Translations under genes and position numbers: made by a program
Notes under the pieces: model-generated
Seen by the model: only the letters and a program-made list of their open reading frames with translations
What the model was told of the DNA's origin: nothing
Databases searched by the model: none
NCBI GenBank assembly: GCA_002794775.1
Contig: NBAY01000071.1
Coordinates: 124,001-188,000, forward strand
From: Porodaedalea pini
Lineage: Eukaryota > Basidiomycota > Agaricomycetes > Hymenochaetales > Hymenochaetaceae
DNA length: 64,000 nt
Direction of reading: 5' to 3'
Shown here: piece after piece, positions 34,407-44,491 of the stretch
How the letters are laid out: each line of letters begins with the position of its first letter
Position numbering within the stretch: the stretch's first letter is position 1

Positions 34407-37400
34407 CGACGGAGATGAAGAACGAAGTCTGAACTGCGAAAACGAACGCGGTTGCCACTTTGGTGTCGCGTACGAGGCTGTGACACGACTGTGACATGGA
34501 TGTCAGTGTGACGGTCTCTTTCGCGTTGGTGTCTTCCAGCCGCGCCGTTGGTCTCCCGCTCAACTACATATACGCAATATAAATCTGCACATCTGCTACA
34601 GGTCCATTAATACTGAACGTGCGCATAATATTCTTTCCAATGTTATTATTTTTCCACCTCGTACACCCCAGTGGAGTCTCCGGCTTACTGTTTGCCAGTG
34701 TTCAAAACGTTCCTGTGTTTAGTGGGTTGCTCATACTTTTGGTTCGATCTTGACAACATCGTACGGTAAACAAGTGTATAAGGAAGTGCTTCTGATCATC
34801 CAACTGGATACAGCTTGGTAGCAATCCTGCTCCTCACGCTCCCGACTTAAATCAGTAAGGGTGTTGCGAATAAACATGCCGCGGTGCAGAGGGTGGACCG
34901 GTCTCTCCGTACGACTAGGATGCAAAAAGAGCGCTCGATCATCGGAGAGACATATCATCCCATATCCCAGGTTCCGAGCGCATCAGGGCGGGAGCACGAT
35001 TTCGATCTTGCCGTGACCGCGCGATGTGTATAGTGCCTTGATTCGCCAAGAAAATCGAAGGCTTGTGGAATTCTGGCCTTTTCAGACCGCTCTGTCCAAA
35101 CATTCGTGAGTGCCTCTCATCAAGCTCCCTATGAATGCAGGACTCTTCCTTCGATGCATGGCACTATTGAGGACCGGGAATGACGGTGCGATATACAAGG
35201 GCAGTACTCGAAGAAGGGGCCCAGACCTCATTGCCGCTACTCAAGTGGGATTTCGGGTGTAGACGAGAGCCGGCTCTGCATCACTGTAAACGGGGTTGCA
35301 TCTGATGCTGTGCTTCCATGATGGACATACAGGAATACATAATCGGCAGGTCTTTGCTTGCTGTGCCCAACTGCTATTCAATTGCCAATCTGTATCCCCA
35401 ACGCGGCCGCATTATTTTCTTCTCGAGCGCTTCTGAGCGCTCGGCCTCGCCTCAAATTCTTTGATCAGTGGCACCTAGCTCTGCAGTAATATGTAACTAG
35501 GGCCAACTCTGGTATTTTTTCATGCAACACAACAGACCCTTAAATACGTCCGAATCATTGGTTTCAAGAAATTGACCGTCTGATGTTCTCTTGAGAAGGA
35601 GGCTATGCCATCAACAGCTGTGTGGCTTTTGCGTTCCGCTTTTCTCCATTCTTCACTCTGAAAGCCGTAGCTCTTACCCATCCCTCATAGACGCTTAGGC
35701 TTTCTCTTTGTCCTTGTACTTTTAGCCTTTTTACAAAGCTCAGTTTCGGATGTGATCAAGCTCAGTGCACATGGCATGCCTTTATCCACATCTCGGGGGA
35801 GTTCAGGCTTTCGTACGTACGATTATTTTCCTCGCTGTTGAAAGTTCACTCCAACGTTCATATTACATCAGGCCTTGTTACCCTTCAAGGGATGCTCCTT
35901 ACCAGGGACTTCTTCGCACCAGGCAGATATACGCTGCGAAGTGGCAAAGTTGACTCGAAGACAGCGTGCGATTAATCGATTAAAACTATGTCTTGATCTA
36001 CAACTCCCAGTTGCTACATGGCTTGGTTATGACAGCACTTCATTACAGTATGTTGTTTATACATAATTCAGTCCAGCTCGCTCATCACTTCGTATTTACG
36101 TCGCTGCTCCAGAGAAATGGGACTCTGAATCCCGCACGTTAACATCTGCTGTGTCTCTATTGTTTCGCAACGTCAGCAGAAACATTGAGTATGCCATCTG
36201 CCATGCGCCTCGGTCTGTATTGCGGCACGGCAATTCTTGTATACAGTCTCGTCGCTTGGAAATTCGTATGCATGCTGGAACTCATCAAACGAAGAACAAT
36301 AAGAACTCAGAGCAATATGAACACACTTAAACCATAGGCTTTTTGTGACTCCACATGGCTGTGACGTCGCAATCCGACCAACTTTTATTCTTTTCGTATT
36401 ATATGCTCGCTACAAGAGATGCGTCCTTTACCGTGAAATGCACGTGATTTTCTACATTCACTCGGCACTGCTCTACTGTAGTCAACTTTCCGTCCAGATC
36501 TCAGTCCGAGCTGAAAAGTTAAGCGTAACAATGCGCATTGACTTGATATGCTCGGTGAATAAACTGTGCAGCACGAGACATCACAAGAGCTTCAGAGACC
36601 TCGGACTGCGGCCGGCTACGAGTCATAACTTCCTCCGACAAAGCATCACGGATCAACCACTGGATTGTTCGCGCTTCATACCATGTTTCCCGACAAAGGA
36701 CGTATCTCAGCTCATCAGTTGTGGAAAAGGTGACCATTCGAATTGGACTTCGCATTTAGGTCGCATCTCGGTTGTCTCTCAAACCCGCTACCCACTTACT
36801 GGGGAAAGAAACAAGGATGAGTCGGAGCTGTGGGAGAGGCGGCTCGGAAATCAGAGGGGCCTTTCCTAGACGCAGAGCTCAACACACACGTTCAACTAGA
36901 GGAACCCTTTCCTCATACTCAGTTCCTGGGGCCCGACTGACGGATCTTTCCTGATATGGACAAGCGTGATGGACCCCCGAACCTGCCCCAAGGTCATTTC
37001 GATTCGGACTCGGGACACGTCTCAACTTCTGACTTATCACTCCTGGCTACAGGTACTGCTGTGTTATCACAAGAGCTTCTCGACGAACTTCGGGGTTTCG
37101 TCTAGATGTTGATTGTCACCAACTAATTTAAAGCAGCTAGCAACGTCTCTCGGACAGGTTGTCACGTATCGTCCATAGATGCTACGCTTTTAGAGCTCAG
37201 CTGCCTTTTTACCCATAAAATCGATTGTCAGTCTATCTCCTGACATTTACAAATACGACTAACTGCATCAAACTGCTTCTCGCAAGGTCGAGCTACTGAC
37301 TTGGAACAAAATGATGGGGTCTCCGTGCACTGCCTGCGCATTTCTGTGCACAGCACAGGATGAGTCCAGCTTTGTCAATCTCCCTGGCTATGTTTTCTCG

Positions 37401-37779
37401 CCTAGCCGAAGCAACGCTATGATTCAGCAGCTTGTCTCACTACCCACGGCTTGATTTTCCCGCACAAAACGGTCTATCAAAATGACCGCCACTTATCCAC
37501 CCTGTCACGGAGGTCTTGCCTCGCTACTTGCTTCTTTCCGCGTTAGAGATATGTGAACACTCGTGGACAAAATGGGGCTCGTCTTTCTGTCCGATGCATT
37601 GAGGCAACGACAAGCGTATCAAATATGATCCTTGCGTATCCCCTCAGACATAAAAGCTGAGGTGCTCAGATCATCTCAAATCATCTGTGCTACTTAATCG
37701 CGAACACTGAGGCAAGGTTGTTTCATAAACTCTACTGCTCACCACACTGAGTCATCCACTCAATTGCGCAGACTTTAAA
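34407..37779. other. 3.4 kb gene-poor region
   Basis: This is the longest interval without a supported gene. ORFs here are short and none shows a protein signature; the longest, 36345-36869 on the plus strand, has Cys/Arg/Ser-rich random-looking composition. I saw no tRNA, no terminal repeats and no transposase motif. A perfect short hairpin lies at 35424-35443. Promoters of the flanking HMG-box and GST genes must lie at its two ends. Noncoding RNA or a decayed element is possible but not shown. Confidence 0.5.
35424..35443. repeat. Perfect 8-bp inverted repeat (hairpin)
   Basis: CGAGCGCT, a four-base TCTG spacer and AGCGCTCG form a perfect GC-rich stem-loop in noncoding DNA. No downstream T-run supports a termination role. 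Confidence 0.6.
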
Positions 37780-37839
37780 ATGAAGTCGAATGTATGCTCT
37801 TTTTCTCCTCACTATACCTCCTGACTCACTTTATCCTCA

Positions 37840-38651
37840 ATGTCTCAGCCATACATTACACTCTACGATACCCCATCGTCGCAGTCGAACGGATGGGCTC
37901 CGAGCATTTGGAGAATTAGGTTTGCAATTTTTTTTAGACCTATATCCTATTAACTGAAGAGCCCTTCTTCCTCAGGCTGATCCTTAATTACAAGCGACTT
38001 CCTTACCGCACCAAGTGGATCGAATTCCCCGACCTAGACCGCACAATGCGCTCTATCGGAGCTCCTGCGACATCGAAACGCTCTGATGGACGCTCCGTAT
38101 ACACCCTCCCCGTCATTGTCGACCCAATCCGATCGCCGAACGCACCTGTCGTTCTTGCGAATCCCTCAGTTATCTCAGAATACCTCGAGATAAATTACCC
38201 GGCGCGACCTCTCTTCCCAGACGGAAGCAAGGCTCTCCAGACTCTCTTTGTCCATTACTTGCAGGAGGTGTTCTCGAGGCCGCTCTTGCCTATTATGATT
38301 CCTCTCAGCGCACAGCGGCTCACCGAGCGCAGTCAAGCTCATATATTTTCATCTGGCCAGCGTCCAGCCGAGGCGTCCCTGTCGGGACCGCAGCGTGAAC
38401 AAGCTTGGGTCGCGGTCCGCGATAACTTCAACTTTCTCGCCTCTGTTCTCGACAAGAACAATGGCGAGGACGGCGACGGCGTCGTAGTCTCCGGACGCGA
38501 CCTCACGTATGCAGACTTCGCCATCTGTGCGATACTCATATGGGTTGAGCGCGTCTCACCTCAGGACGGCTGGCCCCGCGTCAAGTCATGGAACGGTGGA
38601 CGCTGGACCAGGCTCATGGAAAGGTGTCGGGACTACATGGATGTGATGTGA
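37840..38651 (+). CDS. Glutathione S-transferase, beta-etherase-like (GTE) class
   Basis: Fungal members of this class resemble bacterial LigE/LigF beta-etherases and are expanded in wood-associated basidiomycetes, where they are linked to detoxifying lignin or plant compounds. The N-terminal thioredoxin-like domain has PYITLYDTPSSQSNGWAPS, then an intron at about 37919-37976, then LILNYKRLPYRTKWIEFPDL. After it come IGAPATSKRSDG and YTLPVIVDP, with the glutathione-site NPSVISEYLEINYP (the usual S/A-x-x-I-x-x-Y-L pattern). The helical C-terminal domain includes LTYADFAICAILIWVERVSP, the GST N-capping region. The usual catalytic Ser position is in TPSSQSN. The start at 37840 gives MSQPYITLYD. 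An alternative start at 37780 (MKSN), spliced over 37792-37849, gives MKSNPYITLYD. Confidence 0.85.
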
Positions 38652-39178
38652 TGCGTCCACAATCCCGTTAGGACGGTATACGAGACCCATGGAATTCCTA
38701 CCGATTCATCCATTCAGCCGACATCAGCTCGTACCATCTCAGGGACATCATAAATGCACTGCTATACAATATTTACCCAAATTCACATACTGTATAGGAT
38801 TTTTAATAGCACAGACTCCATGCTAGAGCAAGTACGGAAGGGATACATGTTTCAACGTAGATGATTAGAATTAGGCTTTACTGCAAGTGTATCTGCTTTA
38901 CGTGGTGTAAATCGCACATATGATATTTATTTATTCAAATCAGTTGATGCCAACGCCCTCCATCAAGGCGCAGTAATGTTTTGTGGGTCCGAGTCAGTGC
39001 GTCATGATCGTCACGAAGCCAAATGTCGCGTGCGCGGCGCTGAGGTTACGCGAAATCGATCGTCTCCAGACATCCTGATGAATTGACAAAATACAAGTTA
39101 ATTTGACATAAAACTACTAATCTGCATTGATACTACTACGTGGCGCGTATGCTAGTCTCGCAAGCGATTCAAACGAGG
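38652..39178. other. Intergenic, convergent 3' regions
   Basis: About 530 bp lie between converging stop codons. It is AT-rich around 38760-38940 and 39060-39140. No gene or repeat was recognised. Confidence 0.45.
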
Positions 39179-40793
39179 TTAATCGTCAGCTAAGACAATA
39201 ATAGCTTTTCCAGTGTTCTTCCCCGTCTGCACGTCAAGCAGTGTCTGACCGACTGACTCAAGGCCACGTCTGACATCTTCCAAGTACCTGAAGTCTCCTT
39301 TCGCAACCTTTGGAGGGACGAAACGCAGAAATTCGGCGCCATACTTCTCTTCAAAATTATTAACAATGTAGCCAACCACGGAGATGCTCTTGAAAAGAAT
39401 CTGTCCGAAGTTCTGTTAAAGCAAAGGTCGACTTGAAGTCAGCTCTTTCGTCGCCACAGGCCTACGTCGCACTTACCTTGACGGGCTGAGGCTGCCCATT
39501 GTACATTGAAATCAGGCCACATATCTTCACAGAAGTCACGAGATTAGGGGCTATCAAATGGATCGAGAAAAGGAAGACGACATACAACAAAATGTGCGAA
39601 TGGCGCAGCCGCTTCGAGGGCGCAATCAAGAGATTCACCACCGACATGATCCCAATAGCTAGGAAAGTTCTATTCAGTCATTTGAAGCATCTAAAGAACA
39701 GATGTGCGCTCACAAGTTGATCGGTCCATGTTCCTTGAGCACTTCTTTAGTGGACGTGGTCTTATAATCGAACGCGATGTCGGCCCCGCACGCCTTCATG
39801 AACTTCACTTTTTCGTCTGAGCCCGCAGAGGCAATCACTTTCAGCCCGTCAAGCTTTGCAAGTTGAATCAGGAGCCTATTATACGTGTGTGGAAAACATC
39901 GGTTGAGTGTTACAAAGGCAGGCGATGAATATCACTCACGAGCCAACCGGGCCCGCTCCCGTGGTGATGAATATAGTATCTTCCTGAAATGCAAGAGTTT
40001 AGCGACAATAAACTAAGGCGTATACTGCAGCTAACCTTCTTGGCGTAAGGTTGTATATACTCCTTGTATCCGTAATAAGCAGTCCTGCCTATCGCAAGAA
40101 GTTTTCAAGATAAGTCGGTAATATCACGCGATATTCACTGACCTGGCATGCCACAGACGCCGATATACGTCGACCACGGTAAACTTTCTGTGTTTTCTAC
40201 CTTCTTGTGGTTTCCAAGGTCATTCAAGACGGCATACTCGGCGAATGCTAATCCACGGGAAGATCGTCAATGAGACACCGTAGAAGAGGAAGCAGCACGT
40301 GCTCACGATGAATGCCATATAAATGGTCCCCGATACTGAACTCCGGGTTCTCTGAGCGAATGACCTTACTGATGCCGTGACCATTGATTCTAAATGCACT
40401 TTTAGTCAGCACGTACAAACATTATGAACAATTGTAGTAATGATCTCACGGCTGTCCGATCTGAAAGTTACTCTAATAGGTTGACATGTCAGAAATGGAT
40501 GTAAAACTAGAACTAATAAGTATTTACCCTGTAGCCGCCTTGCTTGTTCATCAAGCCGCGAAGATACGGGTCGACAGAAAGTACGAGTACTTTGACAAGA
40601 ACGCCGCCGTTCAAGGGCTGATTGTCAAGGTCGATTGTCTCTGATTTGTCAACAATCACAGTCTTTCCTGGCTCAGGGTAACCTAGAGAATTGTGCGACC
40701 CAAAGTTAGGCGCTAGGAACCATATAAAGTAGAGTGTACGGTACCCGTGGGGTAGTCATTGAAAATGACTCGCGTATTTGCGACTGGAGACAT
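39179..40793 (-). CDS. MDR-family NADPH-dependent reductase (leukotriene B4 dehydrogenase/prostaglandin reductase type)
   Basis: This is a zinc-independent medium-chain reductase of the family that reduces alpha,beta-unsaturated carbonyls with NADPH. The start at 40793 gives MSPVANTRVIFNDYPTG. About nine short introns break the coding region. Landmarks in order are TIDLDNQPLNGGVLVKVL, LSVDPYLRGLMN, INGHGISKVIRSENPEF, GDHLYGIHR, WSTYIGVCGMPGRTAYYGY, the nucleotide-binding TIFITTGAGPVGS, LLIQLAKLDGLKVIASAGS, KVKFMKACGADIAFDYK, DHVGGESLDCALEAAAPFA, CGLISMYNGQPQPVKNFGQ and RRGLESVGQTLLDVQTGKN with TGKAIIV at the end. The GxGxxG variant and the ISMYN loop are typical of the class. The true substrate is unknown. 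Confidence 0.88.
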
Positions 40794-41494
40794 GATGGAT
40801 AGTAGCTCGCTGCCCCCGAAGACTGAAACAGGTGGTGGTTATATACCAAACGCAGGCCTTTCACACACTCGGTTATACATCATCGATTATGCATCATATA
40901 AGCAGCGCGTGCGCGTAGGCGCGGTTGCGATTTGGCTTAGAGAAAACTCCAGCAGATGACTGATACTCCAAACTCTCTGAGTAAGAGGTATAGTCAAATC
41001 AATACATACAGCGTTTCCCAAAAATGATGAATGCGCACTTTTCTCTGGCCTGCCTAATCGGGGTAACCGAGCCTGTTTAAGCAACTAAGTAGTCTTGCGA
41101 CCTCAAATGCATGTCTTTTCAGCACCCTCCTACATGCATCTCGGTATGCATATCATGGGTTTTCTCACTTGTGTCTGGCGTTCAGAAGAAAACGAAATAG
41201 CCAGGCTGTTGAGCCATTGGCCATCGTCAGACAAGCAATTGAGGACACGGTTGAGACATACGTGCCGGCGGTCCAACCTACCCAAATCAGCTCGATTATC
41301 TCAACTAGGCACGTCGTAAGAGATATGCACAAAAAGTGTTGACTTTGTTATCATTTCTTGGTATTGCTTGAGATATCCCCGATTCCAGACAGTCGAAGGA
41401 AACGAGGAAGCTCGAACTCAAGAAAGGGCACATTTTCCCACACATTTTTACTTGCTTTGTACCAGGTCGTTCTCCAATCTTTCAAATTTTCGAA
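40794..41494. other. Intergenic, divergent promoters
   Basis: About 700 bp lie between outward-facing genes. There is no supported ORF; a 74-residue ORF at 41095-41319 looks random. No motif was recognised. Confidence 0.4.
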
Positions 41495-42579
41495 ATGGCA
41501 CCTTCACGAGCTTTTTATCCCACTTCTGATGCAAACGACGACGACGACGACGACGACGCCGCTCCCGAGTCCGTCACTCTTACCCAGTCAAGGGCCGACG
41601 TAAAACGGCTCAACGAGGCCCGTCAAGCTGCTGAATCCGACGCGAAACGCAAGAGGAAGGAAAAGAACAGGCTCAAGGATGGCTACCTGAAAAAGTGCTC
41701 TCGGGAGATACGAGGAATCAGTGCAACTCGGCTCCATAGTGCGGAGAAGACAGAGAAACCTAGTGGCAAGGCAAAGAGCCGGAGAACGATGGCGAGGATG
41801 AAGGGAGACGGGACCTGGAGGACCGGATGGAGCGCGCTATGCGTGACGCACAGGATGAAGAGTACGGGGAAGGGGAAGCCTGGGGAGGGTTTGGGAGCGG
41901 TTCTGAGATTGAAGACGACTTCGGTTCTAGGCTTGGGCGAGGATCGGACGACTCAGGCTTGACTTCTGAAGAAGAAGGCAACGAGTTAGAATCCACCGAA
42001 GACAACAGCGATCCCATGGATGGAGTTGAAGAGGAGGAATCTAGCGAGAGCCCATTGAATACACGACTTCTGAAGGAACCAAAACTGGACTATCTCCCCG
42101 AACACCTTTTCTCCGAAGCCCTTTCAAAAATCCAGGTCCCCAGCAAGCAGGAAACCCCATCCGCTAAATGGCCCCTCAAATTAAGACCCAAACAAAAGCG
42201 CAAGTCAGTGAAGAAGCGCAAGGCAAAAGACACCATCTTAGGGTGCGTTTATATTTCATTCAAACATCTATGTTTATACAAACTTCATTTCTGTAGCTCG
42301 AAGACTATTCGTACAGTCGCCGCCAAAACGACTCATATTTCGTCTGCTGCATCTCGTACACTTCCACCTGGTAAGGTGAGGCGGTTTTACGAAGACCATC
42401 TAAGCCTTAAAGTAAAACGTTCCGGTAAAACTCATGGTGGTTGGGAAAGAAAAGCTGGTACGTCGAGTATCATTGCACTTTGTTCCTGATGCACCCATCT
42501 AATTGTTACGCTTGCAGCGAATGTCGGGGTGTTGCGTAGCAGTACTCTGCCAGCGGCCAACTTTGTCCGTAACAGCTAG
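41495..42579 (+). CDS. Small charged, probably nucleolar protein, family not recognised
   Basis: The start at 41495 gives MAPSRAFYPTSDAN followed by seven Asp residues (a GAC run), then a basic helix-like stretch (DAKRKRKEKNRLKDGYLKK). The frame changes near 41690-41790, best explained by a short intron; one choice is donor at GTGCAA and acceptor before AAAGAGCC. The second part is acidic (AMRDAQDEEYGEGEAWGGFG and EEEGNELESTEDNS), then KLDYLPEHLFSEALSK and a basic KQKRKSVKKRKAKD. After an intron come KTTHISSAASRTLPPGKVRR and RSGKTHGGWERKAANVGVLR, ending NFVRNS at 42579. Alternating acidic and lysine-rich blocks plus a compact conserved-looking tail are common in ribosome biogenesis factors, but I cannot name an orthologue. 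It is convergent with RPP1, 128 bp away. Confidence 0.65.
41537..41557 (+). repeat. GAC trinucleotide run coding poly-Asp
   Basis: Seven tandem GAC codons lie near the start of the charged-protein gene. Such runs vary in length between strains. Confidence 0.85.
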
Positions 42580-42707
42580 ATTGGTCGAACATTCTAATCT
42601 GCATTTGGTATTGAACATCAATTATACGGCATCATGTACTGCATTCTTTTTTAATCGCGAGGTGTCCGAGATGGCATGTAGAACTACTAAAATGAGTGAA
42701 CATCAAT

Positions 42708-44116
42708 TCATGCGGCATCCCCGGCCGCTGCCCTTGCTCTCTTTTTCTTCTTTTTCTTTTTCTCTAACTCCCCGCCTTCTAATCCCTCTGTTTTCGCTTT
42801 TGAACTATCATCACCCAAGGCACTAAAGGGCCGCTTCGTTCCGTTACTCTGAAGCGTCTTCCGAGGCTCCATATCAGAATTTTCCGGCATCACGGCCAAA
42901 GCCGCGCTCAATAAAACATCTGCTTCCTGCAGGACGTTCCCGTTCCCGTTGCTTTGTGATCGTGTGTCGTCCTTAGCGGGTGATCCAACGGCCGCAGATG
43001 AAACTTCGGCTTCCTTCAGAGCTACTGCAGAAGGCTGATTACCCGGCATTATGAGAGTCGGTTCCGACAGTATAGCTCTGTACGTTTTGCGAGTTTCTGC
43101 GGAGGATAGATGAGTATCGTCGGAGGGAACAGTCAGGTCTGACGCGACTCACGAGCACGTAAGAGTAACGCTTTTGGCGTCGTCGTCGCTGCACCATGTG
43201 CAAGATTTTGTGCAAGTCCGAGAAGCGCAATCCTAGAACCCCACTTTGTCAAATCATATAAAACGAACAAAAATTACACACGCACAGGTTTCCGACATCC
43301 CTGGGTGCACGGAGATACTGGTCGGTATCCACGCCTCCGCTCACAATCAGGCCCTTGCCCTTGGTGACGCGAGTGAGCTCGCGCGCAGCAGCCCACCAGT
43401 TCCTCCGGTTGTCATCTCCTTGCAAAGCGCCGGCGTAATTTATCTCGAACACGGCGCCATTCTTGATGGCAGTGCGGACCAGCGTGTGTTTCAGACGGAA
43501 GGGGAGCCGAGGAGCAGTGAGGGGGAGGGATATGATGTGGACAGTTAGAGGAGAAGGCTGCGTGTGAGTAAGGCAGGCGTTTGCGAGGCAAGTTTGGTTA
43601 GTTGGGTGAAGCGCGAGAATGTCGTATGGCGAGAGCAGCGACGTGTTACCAGTCGACTGAAACTTACATCAATGAAGACACTCAACAGAAGACTGGGCAG
43701 ATACTTACCAGGCCGTTTCCCTTCTCACTGTCTTCGTCCAGCACAACAGTCAGCCTCTTCAGAAACAGCACGCCGTCGCGTTTCCTCAGCTGTTTCAATA
43801 AGGGATCGAGCACATTGACATGGCTCTTTGGGTCAACTTTGCTGATGACCGTCTGGTTGAAAGCAATAACAGAGTATCCTACTGCCAGAAGGACACAATC
43901 AGCGAGTCCCTGGTCACGTATAGGCGTATGAAACGTACATCGGACGAGCAGGTCAATGCGAGATTCCAACCTCGTGATCAGTGCAGCGCTGTAGACTACG
44001 CTCTGCTGCTGAGCCTGGGGTGCAGGCTGCTTTCCCTTGTTTTTCTTGGATGTCTGACCTTGGGCCTGAGGTTGAGTTGCTGGTGCTGGCACGGGCACAT
44101 TCAGGTCGAAATACAT
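42708..44116 (-). CDS. RPP1: RNase P/RNase MRP protein subunit Rpp1 (RPP30)
   Basis: Rpp1 is a TIM-barrel-like subunit of RNase P and RNase MRP, acting in 5' tRNA and rRNA processing in the nucleus. The chosen start (44116) gives MYFDLNVPVP, the near-universal Rpp1 beginning; an upstream Met at 44179 adds 21 residues unlike the family. A Gln/Pro/Ala-rich insert follows. Then come ALITRLESRIDLLV, VGYSVIAFNQTV, RKRDGVLFLKRLTVVLDED, YDLLAIRPHNQTNF, PRLPFRLKHTLVRTAIKNGA, FEINYAGALQGDDNRRNWW and GKGLIVSGGVDTDQYLRAP with RDVGNL. The tail after the barrel is long and disordered and ends in a Lys run (KKKKKKKRAR) that may be a nuclear signal. Several introns are present. Confidence 0.92.
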
Positions 44117-44491
44117 TTCCTTCAAGTCTGAATACAAGCAAAAGTCGCAGTCATAAATGCGAGCGTCGATCATGGTCACATCGATCCGCGACAGAAATTC
44201 CTATTCGAAATCCCAGGCCATTGCATTTTTTCTATATGTAAACATCCAAGCCAGCGTAGAAATAAATAAATGCACTAAGGTTATATAAAATACAGAGGGG
44301 TCGAAAATAAGAGTCCATCGGCACGGAGCCTAGACAGCACACATCAAGTGAAGAGAGCGGTGGGTGGAATTTGAAAGAGCGGGAGCAACTGCAGAGACCG
44401 GAGTTACACAAGGGAGGAAATATCCGTCCAAATCAGGGAACAGAAAGCATGCTCAAAGGGAAGATGAGGCGAGAGAAAATGTGAAAAAATA
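44117..44491. other. Intergenic, RPP1 promoter and P4-ATPase 3' region
   Basis: About 375 bp lie between tandem minus-strand genes. The alternative, unspliced reading of the P4-ATPase tail would extend into it, to 44404. No other feature was recognised. Confidence 0.4.

Noticed and set aside
34735..34760. GGTTCGATC resembling a tRNA T-loop
   Set aside because: No matching acceptor, D or anticodon stem can be drawn around it.
36345..36869. 174-residue plus-strand ORF in the gene-poor gap
   Set aside because: Composition is Cys/Arg/Ser-rich and patternless, as expected for a chance ORF.
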